A stretch of DNA of 64,000 nt, from assembly GCF_013155265.1 (NCBI RefSeq), contig NZ_JABJXU010000001.1:372001-436000 (forward strand), given 5' to 3'. Of this stretch, positions 46,184 to 56,442 are shown in pieces. Positions within the stretch are counted from its first letter, which is position 1. Each line of letters opens with the position of its first letter. The translations under genes and the position numbers were made by a program. A model generated the notes under the pieces. The model was not told the origin of the DNA. It saw only the letters and a list, made by a program, of their open reading frames with translations, and did no database searches. This DNA is from Enterococcus sp. MMGLQ5-1 (GTDB taxonomy: Bacteria > Bacillota > Bacilli > Lactobacillales > Streptococcaceae).

Positions 46184-46312
46184 AATCTAGCTTCAATGCC
46201 TAGAAAGTTTCACATAAGTACACTCTGCGCTCGGGCAAAGTCTGCCTGAGTAAATTAACGCAGAGTTAGCTTATGTTTCAACTTTCTGAGCAAGGCATTT
46301 CAGCATTTTAGA
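46184..46312. repeat. Family-A hairpin element with its own core
   Basis: It begins AATCTAGCTTCAATGCC and ends GGCATTTCAGCATTTTAG. Between these ends, 46197-46229 pairs with 46259-46297: TGCC/GGCA, GAAAGTT/AACTTTC, ACATAAG/CTTATGT, ACTCTGCG/CGCAGAGT, with an apical CTCGGGCA/TGCCTGAG. No coding potential is seen. Confidence 0.75.
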
Positions 46313-46354
46313 TAAGCTCGCATACGCCTTTTTCCTAAATTTCTACAACAACAA

Positions 46355-46431
46355 GGTGTTAAATCAAATCTCTCAGAAAAGTGCAAGACGTACTTGTATC
46401 GCTACTTTTCTAGTTGATTTAACCCATTCAT
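46355..46431. repeat. Hairpin inserted within a family-A unit
   Basis: GTTAAATCAA pairs with TTGATTTAAC and AGAAAAGT with ACTTTTCT. It separates TTTCTACAAC from GCTAAACGG, which are contiguous in the downstream tandem units. Confidence 0.6.
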
Positions 46432-46440
46432 GCTAAACGG

Positions 46441-46832
46441 TCCTTTCAGCTTTTTAGCCAATCTAGCTTCAATGACCAGCGTTTAGGAAATTAGAGAAAA
46501 AGTACGCACAAACTGAAGTTTGTTTACGCCTTTTTCCTAAATTTCTACAACGCTAAACGGTCCTTTCAGCTTTTTAGCCAATCTAGCTTCAACGACCAGC
46601 GTTTAGGAAATTAGAGAAAAAGTACGCACAAACTGAAGTTTGTTTACGCCTTTTTCCTAAATTTCTACAACGCTAAACGGTCCTTTCAGCTTTTTAGCCA
46701 ATCTAGCTTCAACGACCAGCGTTTAGGAAATTAGAGAAAAAGTACGCACAAACTGAAGTTTGTTTACGCCTTTTTCCTAAATTTCTACAACGCTAAACGG
46801 TCCTTTCAGCTTTTTAGATAATCTAGCTTCAA
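46441..46832. repeat. Tandem 120-bp family-A array (3 full units plus part of a fourth)
   Basis: Units start at 46441, 46561 and 46681, with a partial one at 46801. Units 2 and 3 are identical and unit 1 differs at one base (T for C at 46473). Each unit contains a nearly complete hairpin of 77 bases (46478-46554 in unit 1): AGCGTT/AACGCT, GAAAAAG/CTTTTTC and ACAAACT/AGTTTGT, extended by GACC/GGTC. The ends are TTTCAGCTTTTTAG and ATCTAGCTTCAACG. Confidence 0.93.
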
Positions 46833-47066
46833 CGGCTTGAAAGTATCGGCATAAGCTGAAAAAATAATTCGTGGCAACAATTGAACTAAACTTTTAAAGC
46901 TCTCCTTGGTCGCTTATAAAAGTAAGTTCAATTGCATACCTTGCCGACTAACTGCCTCAAATTTCATTCTGAAATTCTCGGAGAGTAAGTCGTCATGGCA
47001 AAGAACGCCTTTACTATTTTCCAGTCTTGTGCTCAACTTTCAAAGCAAGCCGTTTCAGCTTTTAAA
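46816..47066. repeat. Family-A ends enclosing an inverted family-B copy
   Basis: The left end AATCTAGCTTCAACGGCTTG and right end CAAGCCGTTTCAGCTTTT are complementary over their inner parts (ACGGCTTG/CAAGCCGT). Between them, 46877-47003 is a diverged family-B copy in reverse orientation. It includes CAATTGAAC/GTTCAATTG and GAATTTCA/TGAAATTT stems. The apparent frame at 46906-47130 is not a gene. Confidence 0.7.
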
Positions 47067-47211
47067 AAAATATTCGGAAATTTGTCTATTTTCCTATGGC
47101 ATTGGAGTTGTCGCTTTAGTGACTTACTGAAAAGCTAGTGGTAACATGCCTTAGCGGATTTTCCGCTTAGTCGTTGGCGCATTTTCCCCCGTAAATTACG
47201 GATAATACGAA

Positions 47212-47239
47212 AGGAGTTAGGACTTTTGTCCCAACTCCT
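47212..47239 (-). terminator. Terminator-like dispersed repeat, copy 2 (after proA)
   Basis: On the minus strand AGGAGTTGGGAC-AAAA-GTCCTAACTCCT forms a 12-bp stem, 5 bases beyond the proA stop. The T tract is weak. The preceding 60 bases also match the copy at 18.66-18.76 kb. Confidence 0.65.
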
Positions 47240-47244
47240 ATTGT

Positions 47245-48492
47245 TTACTTTCTGATTTGGCCATTACCGCGAATAACATATTTAGTAGTAGTTAATGCCT
47301 TTAAGCCCATTGGTCCGCGCGCATGTAATTTTTGCGTTGAGATACCAATTTCTGCACCAAAGCCAAACATAAAGCCATCGGTGAAGCGAGTAGAAGCATT
47401 GACGTAAACCGCCGCAGAATCAATTTCATTTAAGAATTTTTCAGAATTAGAATAGCTTTCAGTGATAATGGCATCCGAATGATGTGTACTGTTTTGATTA
47501 ATGTGCGTAATCGCTTCATCTAAATAATCGACAGTTTTAATTGAAAGCTTGTAGTCTAAAAACTCGGCTGCAAAATCCTCATCAGTTGCTAAGGTTGCTG
47601 CTGTTAAGAACTGTGCAGCCCGTTCATCCGCAAGAAATTCGACCTGCCATGGTGCAAGCGCCTTTTCAGCTAAGGGTAAGAATTTTTCGGCAATTGCTGA
47701 ATGAACAACAATACTTTCAACAGCATTGCAAACAGAAGGGCGTTGCGTTTTAGCGTTGACGAGTATTTCGACGGCTTCATCTAACTTAGCGCTTTCATCA
47801 ATAAATAGGTGGCAATTTCCTGTGCCTGTCTCAATAATTGGTACGGTCGAGTTTTCTTTAACAGCATTGATAAGACCTGCACCACCACGAGGGATTAAGA
47901 CATCTAAATATTGATTTAGTCGCATCATATCAGAAGCAGACTGTCTTGTTGTATCTGTAACTAGCTGAATCGCTTCTTTTGGTATTTTACGCTCCTCCAG
48001 GGCCTCTTGCATCACCTGAACTAGCGCAAAATTGGAATTAAAGGCTTCTTTACCACCACGTAAAATAATCGCATTTCCCGTTTTAAGCGCTAATGAAGCA
48101 GCATCGACAGTGACATTTGGACGGCTTTCATAAATCATGCCAATTATGCCAAGCGGTACCCGCTTTTGGTCAATTGAAAGGCTGTCCTCGGTAATAAAGC
48201 CAGTAATTACCTCACCAATTGGATCTTCTAGCTGTGCAACGCCGATCAATGAGTCAGCTAAAAATTGAAGTCGCGCTTCATTTAGCTCCAATCGATCAAT
48301 CATTACCTCGTCAATCCCGTTGGCCTTGGCATTTTCAATATCCTTTTGGTTTTCAGCGATGATGAACTCGTTTTTTTCGATAATTTTATTAGCAATTGCT
48401 TGCAATGCCATATTTTTTTCAGGTGTAGTGAGGCGTGCGATTTGGTTGATCACTTGCTTTGCATTTTGACCTAATTGTGTTAATTCATTCAT
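47245..48492 (-). CDS. proA: Glutamate-5-semialdehyde dehydrogenase (gamma-glutamyl phosphate reductase)
   Basis: The second enzyme of proline synthesis, reducing gamma-glutamyl phosphate with NADPH; 415 residues, full length. The catalytic Cys lies in QRPSVCNAVES, and the cofactor region VTDTTRQSASDMM and the motif PRGGAGLI are family-typical. GGAGG lies before the ATG (minus strand). It follows proB by 26 bases in the same operon. Confidence 0.97.
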   Translation of the reverse strand: MNELTQLGQNAKQVINQIARLTTPEKNMALQAIANKIIEKNEFIIAENQKDIENAKANGIDEVMIDRLELNEARLQFLADSLIGVAQLEDPIGEVITGFITEDSLSIDQKRVPLGIIGMIYESRPNVTVDAASLALKTGNAIILRGGKEAFNSNFALVQVMQEALEERKIPKEAIQLVTDTTRQSASDMMRLNQYLDVLIPRGGAGLINAVKENSTVPIIETGTGNCHLFIDESAKLDEAVEILVNAKTQRPSVCNAVESIVVHSAIAEKFLPLAEKALAPWQVEFLADERAAQFLTAATLATDEDFAAEFLDYKLSIKTVDYLDEAITHINQNSTHHSDAIITESYSNSEKFLNEIDSAAVYVNASTRFTDGFMFGFGAEIGISTQKLHARGPMGLKALTTTKYVIRGNGQIRK

Positions 48493-48518
48493 GTTCTGAC
48501 CTCCGTTTGATAGGTAAT

Positions 48519-49319
48519 TTATTTTGGACTGAAGAAGGTACCAATTTTTTTACCTTCTAGAATTTCAAAGATGATGTCTGGATTTTGACCGCTTGTTAAA
48601 ACCATGCTTTGACCATCAGCAAATAGATGCTCGGCAGCCTTTAGCTTGCTGGTCATGCCTCCAGTGCCGAATTTTGAGCCAGCCCCGCCAGCTACTTTCA
48701 TAATTTCTGGTGTAATCTCATGTAATTCAGAAATAATCTCAGCATCCTCATAGATATTTGGATTTTTATTATATAGCCCGTCAATATCAGACAGCATAAT
48801 CAATAAGTCTGCCTCAACGAGCTGAGCAACAATTGCTGACAATTTGTCATTATCACCAAAGCGTGTTGCGTGGTCTAGCTCATCGACAGCAACAGAATCA
48901 TTTTCATTAATGATTGGAATAATATTCATTTCAATTAAAGCGTTAATGGCATTGATTACATTTCGCCGGCTTTCAGGGAAGCTAGTGACATCCTGTGTTA
49001 GCAAGAGCTGTGCTGTGATTTGAGCGTAACGCTTGAACTGATGAACATAGAGATTCATCAATTGAACCTGACCAACACTGGCAATTGCTTGTTGCTTTGG
49101 AATTTCTTTCGGTCGTTCATTTAAGCCAAGCTCATTTAGTCCTACCCCGATAGCACCGCTTGAAACAAGAATCATTTCATAGCCACGATTATTGAGATCG
49201 CTTAAAACAAAGGCCAGACGATCAATGCATTTTAAGTTGAGCTTACCATTTGGCAAAAGTAGAGTTGAGGTGCCTACCTTTACAACAATTCGTTTTGCTT
49301 TCGTTACGTTTTTTCTCAT
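48519..49319 (-). CDS. proB: Glutamate 5-kinase, short form
   Basis: The first enzyme of proline synthesis; it phosphorylates glutamate and is usually feedback-inhibited by proline. The amino-acid kinase domain is complete (KRIVVKVGTSTLLL, LVSSGAIGVG, NENDSVAVDE, GTGGMTSKLKAA). At 266 residues it lacks the C-terminal PUA domain, as in streptococci and lactococci. AAGGA lies upstream. An immediately preceding in-frame TTG (49322) is an equally possible start. Confidence 0.95.
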   Translation of the reverse strand: MRKNVTKAKRIVVKVGTSTLLLPNGKLNLKCIDRLAFVLSDLNNRGYEMILVSSGAIGVGLNELGLNERPKEIPKQQAIASVGQVQLMNLYVHQFKRYAQITAQLLLTQDVTSFPESRRNVINAINALIEMNIIPIINENDSVAVDELDHATRFGDNDKLSAIVAQLVEADLLIMLSDIDGLYNKNPNIYEDAEIISELHEITPEIMKVAGGAGSKFGTGGMTSKLKAAEHLFADGQSMVLTSGQNPDIIFEILEGKKIGTFFSPK

Positions 49320-49485
49320 CAAACATTTTCCTTACTAACATAATTGCCAAAATTGGCTTACAGATTTAAAAATATTCTAACATAATTTATGAAATAATAA
49401 TATTATTGAAGGTTTCATGTTAAGATAAATAGTAGCTAAAGTGAAAAAAATGGTTATAAAAATAAATAAATAAAGGATTTTAGTG

Positions 49486-49848
49486 ATGATTAAGATATTA
49501 ACAATATTATTTTGGCTAATTTTCCCGATAATTGTCTTGGTTGCAAGTCAATTTCTGATTAAATTTTCGGGAATTAAAAAATACTTGTCAATAAATGCTG
49601 CTGATTTAGGCACCTTTTTTTTAATCTATGGCATTTTTGAGATGACAAGCAGACTTTTTACCAACTCAATTTTACCTAATTTTTGCTTATCGCTCCTTTT
49701 TATTGCCTTGACGGTGATTGGTTTTCAGATTTATCGCTATCAGGAATTTTATTATGGTAAATTTTTTAAGATGTTTTGGCGGTTAACCTTTTTATTTTCG
49801 ATTTTTATTTACTTTGTTTGTTGGTTAGTACTTGTTGTCAGTATTTAA
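49486..49848 (+). CDS. DUF3397 family membrane protein
   Basis: A 120-residue protein made of four membrane helices with small, partly basic loops, matching the DUF3397 family of Lactobacillales (function unknown). Its place upstream of rpoE may be chance, since rpoE has its own strong promoter. AAAGGA precedes an overlapping GTG/ATG pair; I chose the ATG. Confidence 0.7.
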   Translation: MIKILTILFWLIFPIIVLVASQFLIKFSGIKKYLSINAADLGTFFLIYGIFEMTSRLFTNSILPNFCLSLLFIALTVIGFQIYRYQEFYYGKFFKMFWRLTFLFSIFIYFVCWLVLVVSI

Positions 49849-49880
49849 TAGTTATTTTAAGCGTAATATAATAAAAAATT

Positions 49881-49909
49881 TTGACTAAATCTGCTTCTAT
49901 CTCTATAAT
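49881..49909 (+). promoter_or_regulatory. Promoter for rpoE
   Basis: TTGACT (49881-49886), 17 bp, TATAAT (49904-49909): near-consensus. Confidence 0.8.
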
Positions 49910-49998
49910 GGTAAAAGGACTGTAGCAGACAGATTGAATCGTTTTGTAAACGTGCCACTTTGAACTGATAAATGAAAATAGATGAAGGAGTGCCTTAC

Positions 49999-50598
49999 TT
50001 GAAAATTAACGTATTTGAAGGACAAAACAGAGCAGAACTATCAATGATTGAGGTTGCCCATGCTTTATTAGAACAAAAAAATGAAGAGATGTATTTTAAC
50101 GATCTCGTCAATGCTATTCAAGAATATTTAGGGAAAGCTGATACCGAGATAAAAGAAACATTATCACGTTTTTATACGGATTTGAATATTGATGGTAGTT
50201 TTATTTCTCTTGGAGATAATAAATGGGGCCTCCGTTCTTGGTACGCGATTGATGAAATCGATGAAGCAGTGACTCATTTAGAAGAGGATGATGAGGAAGA
50301 AACTGTTAAGCGTAAAAAGCGCAATGGTAAGGTAAACGCCTTTATTAATTCGCCAGATGACGATGTGATTGATTATAATGATGATGATCCAGAAGATGAT
50401 GACGAATTTAATGATGAGGATGAGGATATCTCCGATAAGGCAATTGATGATGACGATGATGAAGAGATTGTCGCATATGATAGTGATTTAAAAGAAATCG
50501 TTGTAGATGCTGACGAAGAAGATGTTGAAATTGACGAAGAAGACGATGACGACGATGATTTAGACGATTTGGATGATGACGAAGAAGATGAAAATTAA
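49999..50598 (+). CDS. rpoE: RNA polymerase delta subunit
   Basis: A 199-residue protein with an N-terminal winged-helix HARE/HTH domain (about 1-85, including [15 protein letters not shown] and [16 protein letters not shown]) and a long disordered tail made almost wholly of Asp and Glu (about 110-199). Delta binds RNA polymerase in Firmicutes and increases promoter selectivity and recycling. TTG 49999 is the likely start, nine bases after AAGGAG, giving MKINVFEGQ as in the family; an ATG at 49972 places the ribosome binding site inside the frame. pyrG is the usual downstream neighbour. Confidence 0.95.
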   Translation: MKINVFEGQNRAELSMIEVAHALLEQKNEEMYFNDLVNAIQEYLGKADTEIKETLSRFYTDLNIDGSFISLGDNKWGLRSWYAIDEIDEAVTHLEEDDEEETVKRKKRNGKVNAFINSPDDDVIDYNDDDPEDDDEFNDEDEDISDKAIDDDDDEEIVAYDSDLKEIVVDADEEDVEIDEEDDDDDDLDDLDDDEEDEN

Positions 50599-50659
50599 GG
50601 GTTGACTATTCTTATTTTTTTCAGTAGTATAGTTTTCGGGCACCATGAACGGTTAAATC

Positions 50660-50691
50660 AAAGCTCCCTATCTTAGATAGGGGGCTTTCTT
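50660..50691 (+). terminator. Terminator after rpoE
   Basis: AAAGCTCCCTATC-TTA-GATAGGGGGCTTT, then TCTTAATTT. The T tract is short. Confidence 0.75.
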
Positions 50692-50814
50692 AATTTATAG
50701 CTATTCCCCTTGGTAATGTTGGTAATAATGGGTAGTAAGTTGGCTGATACAATTGGCTAAATTGAGTAAAACTGCTAAATAGATTAATTCTTTCTTTGTC
50801 TAGCTATGATTTAA

Positions 50815-52503
<1,689 letters not shown>

Positions 52504-52608
52504 TTTAAGAAAGCGGTCCAGATTTTTTATTCAAGGTTAAATCGGACTGATTTTACTAAAACGAGCAATATGATTGTTAGGCAGCCGTCTTCGGACGACT
52601 GCCCTTTT

Positions 52609-52896
52609 GCCATTGTCACTTACTCTCCGAAAATTGCTTGCAATTTGAGGCAGTTAGTGACAAAGGTATGCATTTGAACTTGTTTTTAGAAGCGACCAAA
52701 GGAAGCTTTAAAAACTTAGTTCAAAGGCTCAAAGAACACTTACTCTCCGAAAATTGCTTGCAATTTGAGGCAGTTAGTGACAAAGGTATGCATTTGAACT
52801 TGTTTTTAGAAGCGACCAAAGGAAGCTTTAAAAACTTAGTTCAAAGGCTCAAAGAACACTTACTCTCCGAAAATTGCTTGCAATTTGAGGCAGTTA
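52609..52896. repeat. Family-B array: perfect 120-bp tandem repeat, 2.3 copies
   Basis: Units 52621-52740 and 52741-52860 are identical, and a third begins at 52861 and is interrupted at 52896 by a family-A element. Each unit has two stem-loops: TTGTCACT...AGTGACAA with the inner AAAATTGC/GCAATTT, and TTTGAAC...GTTCAAA with TTTTTA/TAAAAA. The apparent frame at 52638-52901 reflects the 120-bp (40-codon) period and is not a recognisable protein. Confidence 0.92.
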
Positions 52897-53014
52897 TCTA
52901 AGAAGCTGAAACGATTGTTTAGCATTGTAGAAATTTAGGAAAAAGGCGTAAGCGAGCGTCTGCTCGTGCGCACTTTTTATCTAATTTCCTAAATGCTGTT
53001 CGTTGAAGCTAGAT
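52897..53014 (-). mobile_element. 118-bp MITE-like family-A element inserted in a family-B unit
   Basis: The intact units read GCAGTTAGTGAC; here they are split as GCAGTTA, 118 bp, then TTAGTGAC, so TA (or TTA) is duplicated. The ends are TCTAAGAAGCTGAAACG and the inverse of ATCTAGCTTCAACG. The core folds into a long hairpin (GTAGAAATTTAG with CTAATTTC, AAAAAG/CTTTTT, GCGAGC/GCTCG apex). It contains no gene, so a transposase would have to act in trans. The size and TA duplication resemble RUP-type elements derived from IS630/mariner transposons. Confidence 0.75.
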
Positions 53015-53072
53015 TAGTGACAAAGGCTCAAAGAACACTTATCTTCCTCAAATAGCGCTTGCTTTGAATGTT

Positions 53073-53810
53073 GCTGTTTGCATGCGAAAACGGAATTGTT
53101 TCCGAGAAACAATCCCAAATTCACGCATCTTGTGCTGTTTATATGCGAAAACGGAATTGTTTCCGAGAAACAATCCCAAATTCACGCATCTTGCGCTGTT
53201 TACATGCGAAAACGGAATTGTTTCCGAGCAACAATCCCAAATTCACGCATCTTGCGCTGTTTATATGTGAAAACGGAATTGTTTCCGAGAAACAATCCCA
53301 AATTCACGCATCTTGCACTGTTTATATGCGAAAACGGAATTGTTTCCGAGAAACAATTCCAAATTCACGCATCTTGCGCTGTTTATATGTGAAAACGGAA
53401 TTGTTTCCGAGCAACAATCCCAAATTCACGCATCTTGCGCTGTTTATATGTGAAAACGGAATTGTTTCCGAGAAACAATTCCAAATTCACGCATCTTGCG
53501 CTGTTTATATGTGAAAACGGAATTGTTTCCGAGAAACAATCCCAAATTCACGCATCTTGCGCTGTTTATATGTGAAAACGGAATTGTTTCCGAGCAACAA
53601 TCCCAAATTCACGCATCTTGCACTGTTTATATGCGAAAACGGAATTGTTTCCGAGAAACAATCCCAAATTCACGCATCTTGCACTGTTTGCATGCGAAAA
53701 CGGAATTGTTTCCGAGAAACAATCCCAAATTCACGCATCTTGCACTGTTTATGTGTGAAAACGGAATTGTTTCCGAGAAACAACCCAAAATTCACGCATC
53801 TTGCGCTGTT
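53073..53810. repeat. Twelve-unit, 61-bp tandem hairpin array
   Basis: Twelve head-to-tail units of about 61 bp. Each contains the stem GGAATTGTTTC-CGA-GAAACAATCCC inside a weaker outer stem ATGCG/CGCAT, and then CTTGCGCTGTTTATA. Units differ at a few sites only (GAGA/GAGC, TGCG/TGTG, TCCC/TTCC). Because 61 is not a multiple of 3, all three frames stay open through it; none of these is a gene. The last unit degenerates at 53810. Confidence 0.95.
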
Positions 53811-53957
53811 TTGGACAGATTTCCCGATGTTTCCCGGAAAGATTGGATTATGTGTAAATAAAAGTGGAATTTGCGGTAAATTTCTTACTGGTCGCAAATC
53901 ATCATTTGCTCTATAATATAAGGATAAGTAGTAATTGGAAGGCGGTAGAGTTGAAGC

Positions 53958-54734
53958 ATGCTATTTGATACACATACGCATTTAAACGTTGAACAATTTG
54001 CAGGGATTGAGGCAGAAAAAATTGAGAATGCCAAGGCACTAGAGGTGACTGAAATGGCAATCGTTGGCTTTGATCAGGCAACGATTGAAAAAAGCTTAGC
54101 ATTATCAGAGCGCTTTACGAATTTGTATAGTATTATTGGCTGGCATCCGACGGAAGCTGGTAGCTACAGTGAAGCGGTAGAAACATATTTAATCCGTCAC
54201 CTCAAGGATCAAAAGGTTGTGGCACTTGGTGAAATTGGCTTAGATTATCACTGGATGACGGCAAGTGAGCAAATTCAAGAGCAGGTGTTTCGCCGACAAA
54301 TTCAGTTAGCGAAGCAGTTTGATTTGCCAATTGTCATTCATACGCGCGATGCTATAGAGGATACCTATCGAATTTTAAAGAGCGAAGGCTTACCTAAGGC
54401 AGGCGGGATTATGCACAGCTTTTCTGGTGATATTGAAGCTGCGCAAAAATTTCTTGATTTGGATATGTATCTTTCATTTAGCGGTGTTGTAACGTTTAAA
54501 AATGCACCTGAGCTGAGAGAGGTTGCCAAAATGGTTCCGCTGAATCGAATTTTAGTGGAAACGGATGCGCCCTATTTGGCGCCAATGCCTTATCGTGGTA
54601 AGCAAAATGAGCCTGCTTATACATATTATACGGCGAAGCGAATTGCTGAAGAACGCGCGATGAATTTTGAGCTATTTGCGAAGCAAACAACAGAAAATGC
54701 GCATCGCATTTTTAAAATTGAAAATGATTCATAA
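53958..54734 (+). CDS. TatD-family deoxyribonuclease
   Basis: A 258-residue metal-dependent hydrolase with a TIM barrel. Metal ligands are visible in FDTHTHLN (His, His), GEIGLDYHW (Glu), VIHTRDA (His), MHSFSGD (His) and ETDAPYLAP (Asp). TatD proteins are 3'-5' exonucleases implicated in DNA repair and fragmentation. TATAAT at 53912-53917 is the likely -10 box. It precedes rnmV by 33 bases, and tatD-rnmV-ksgA is a conserved Firmicute operon. Confidence 0.94.
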   Translation: MLFDTHTHLNVEQFAGIEAEKIENAKALEVTEMAIVGFDQATIEKSLALSERFTNLYSIIGWHPTEAGSYSEAVETYLIRHLKDQKVVALGEIGLDYHWMTASEQIQEQVFRRQIQLAKQFDLPIVIHTRDAIEDTYRILKSEGLPKAGGIMHSFSGDIEAAQKFLDLDMYLSFSGVVTFKNAPELREVAKMVPLNRILVETDAPYLAPMPYRGKQNEPAYTYYTAKRIAEERAMNFELFAKQTTENAHRIFKIENDS

Positions 54735-54767
54735 TAAATATCTAAATTTTGACTGGAAAAGGAGCAT

Positions 54768-55346
54768 ATGGACAAAATAAAAATTGACGAGGTGGTTGTT
54801 GTGGAGGGTCATGATGATACTGTCCGTTTAAAGCAATTTTTTGATTTAAATACAATCCAAACGGGCGGCTCTGGTGTTAGTCTAGCGACGATTGAACAGA
54901 TTAGGCGTGCTAATGCGCTTCACGGTGTGATTGTCTTTACTGATCCAGATGCTTCTGGAGAACAAATCCGCCGTGAAATCACAAGACAGGTACCTGATGT
55001 GCGCCATGCATTTTTAACGAGAGCAGAAGCGACACCTCGCTCTAAATCAAAGGGAAAATCTCTTGGCATTGAGCACGCCGATTTCAAAGCTCTAAAATCT
55101 GCTTTGGCAAAGGTTTATACAATTAGTAAGACAAATCCGACAAATTTTGAAGTTGATCAGCAGCTTTTAAATCGTTTAGGCTTAACGCTTGGAGCAGATG
55201 CCAAGCAGCGCCGAATCTTCTTGGGGGATCGAATGAGAATAGGCTATGTTAATGCAAAGCAGCTTAAAAAGCGTCTTGCCTTATTCCAAATTACTTCTGC
55301 CGAGCTTGAAAGTATCATGAAAGATTATGAGGAAAAAAATAAATAA
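54768..55346 (+). CDS. rnmV: Ribonuclease M5
   Basis: A 192-residue Toprim-domain nuclease that matures 5S rRNA in low-GC Gram-positives. The Toprim motifs are [10 protein letters not shown] (Glu) and [13 protein letters not shown] (DxD). The C-terminal domain that contacts the substrate with L18 follows from about residue 95. AAAGGAG precedes the ATG. Its stop codon overlaps the ksgA start by one base (TAATG), so the two are translationally coupled. Confidence 0.96.
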   Translation: MDKIKIDEVVVVEGHDDTVRLKQFFDLNTIQTGGSGVSLATIEQIRRANALHGVIVFTDPDASGEQIRREITRQVPDVRHAFLTRAEATPRSKSKGKSLGIEHADFKALKSALAKVYTISKTNPTNFEVDQQLLNRLGLTLGADAKQRRIFLGDRMRIGYVNAKQLKKRLALFQITSAELESIMKDYEEKNK

Positions 55347-56239
55347 TGAGAATTGCAAATCCAACACGTACGCAGGCAATTTTAAAAAAACACGGCTTTA
55401 CCTTTAAAAAAAGCTTTGGGCAAAATTTTCTACAAGATAGCAATGTCTTAGCTAAAATAGTAGCCACCGCTAAGCTTGATAAAACAGTCAATGTCATTGA
55501 AATTGGGCCGGGTATTGGCGCCTTAACTGAATTTTTAGCTGAAGCGGCAGCCGAAGTCAAGGCCTTTGAGATTGATCGCCGTTTAATACCAATTCTTGCA
55601 GATACCTTAAGTGATTTTGATAATATTGAGATTATTAATCAGGATATTTTAAAGGCAGATTTAAAAGCGGTGATTCAAACATTTAGCAATCCAAAGCTAC
55701 CCTTAAAGGTTGTTGCTAATTTACCCTATTACATCACGACGCCGATTATTATGTCCTTGCTTGAGACAGATATCCCGATTGCCGAATTTGTGGTAATGAT
55801 GCAAAAGGAGGTTGCTGACCGAATCTCTGCTAAGCCGTCAACTAAAAATTATGGCTCATTATCGATTGCAGCGCAATATTATACGGAGGCAAAGGTGGCT
55901 TTTATCGTACCTAGAACCGTTTTTGTACCTCAGCCTAATGTTGATTCTGCAATTTTACAATTAATTCGATTGAATCAGCCTCGTGCACAGGTCCAAGACG
56001 AAAAATTTTTCTTTGAATGTACACGAGCTGCCTTTGTACATCGCCGTAAAACACTTTGGAATAATTATGTTTCACATTTTGGTAAAACTGTTGAAGCTAA
56101 AGCTTGGCTAGAAGCAGGTTTTCAAAAAGCAGCACTTGCTCAAAATAGACGTGGCGAAAGCTTAAGCATTGAAGAATTTGCTAATCTAGCCAATCAGCTG
56201 TTTGAAACAAAATCAACTTTTAATGAACTAAATAATTGA
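55346..56239 (+). CDS. ksgA: 16S rRNA dimethyladenosine transferase (RsmA/KsgA)
   Basis: A 297-residue enzyme that dimethylates two adjacent adenosines near the 3' end of 16S rRNA during small-subunit assembly. Visible are [10 protein letters not shown], the SAM loop [15 protein letters not shown] and the catalytic NLPYYIT. The C-terminal helical domain includes [13 protein letters not shown]. Loss of this enzyme gives kasugamycin resistance. It is the last gene of the tatD-rnmV-ksgA set. Confidence 0.97.
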   Translation: MRIANPTRTQAILKKHGFTFKKSFGQNFLQDSNVLAKIVATAKLDKTVNVIEIGPGIGALTEFLAEAAAEVKAFEIDRRLIPILADTLSDFDNIEIINQDILKADLKAVIQTFSNPKLPLKVVANLPYYITTPIIMSLLETDIPIAEFVVMMQKEVADRISAKPSTKNYGSLSIAAQYYTEAKVAFIVPRTVFVPQPNVDSAILQLIRLNQPRAQVQDEKFFFECTRAAFVHRRKTLWNNYVSHFGKTVEAKAWLEAGFQKAALAQNRRGESLSIEEFANLANQLFETKSTFNELNN

Positions 56240-56259
56240 TTTATAATTTATTGATAACT

Positions 56260-56293
56260 AAAAAACGTTATTCTTAATTGGATAACGTTTTTT
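56260..56293 (+). terminator. Terminator after ksgA
   Basis: AAAAAACGTTAT and ATAACGTTTTTT are perfect 12-bp arms. Confidence 0.9.
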
Positions 56294-56442
56294 ACTATTT
56301 ATAAATAGTGCTTAGCTCAAATATAAAAAAAATTCATTATAGGGTTGACGAAACCTTAAAAGTATTATAGCTTTTGAAATCAAAGGTGCTAGGCAATCAA
56401 TGCTAGTAATTCAGCCTTCATGATGAATAGGAGATGTTTAAA

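Noticed and set aside
46906-47130. 74-codon plus-strand frame
   Set aside because: It lies wholly in inverted hairpin repeats, with no ribosome binding site and no similarity I recognise.
52638-52901. 87-codon frame in the 120-bp repeat
   Set aside because: 120 is a multiple of 3, so the frame simply repeats; the sequence is explained by stem-loop arms and resembles no protein.
53073-53810. CRISPR array
   Set aside because: The regular 61-bp spacing invites the idea, but the segments between the palindromes are as conserved as the palindromes themselves, and no cas gene is present.
53064-53916. Several overlapping 68-148 codon plus-strand frames with repeated Cys/Phe/Arg-rich peptides
   Set aside because: They arise because the 61-bp repeat lacks stops in every frame; all three frames are open at once and none has a consistent start or ribosome binding site.
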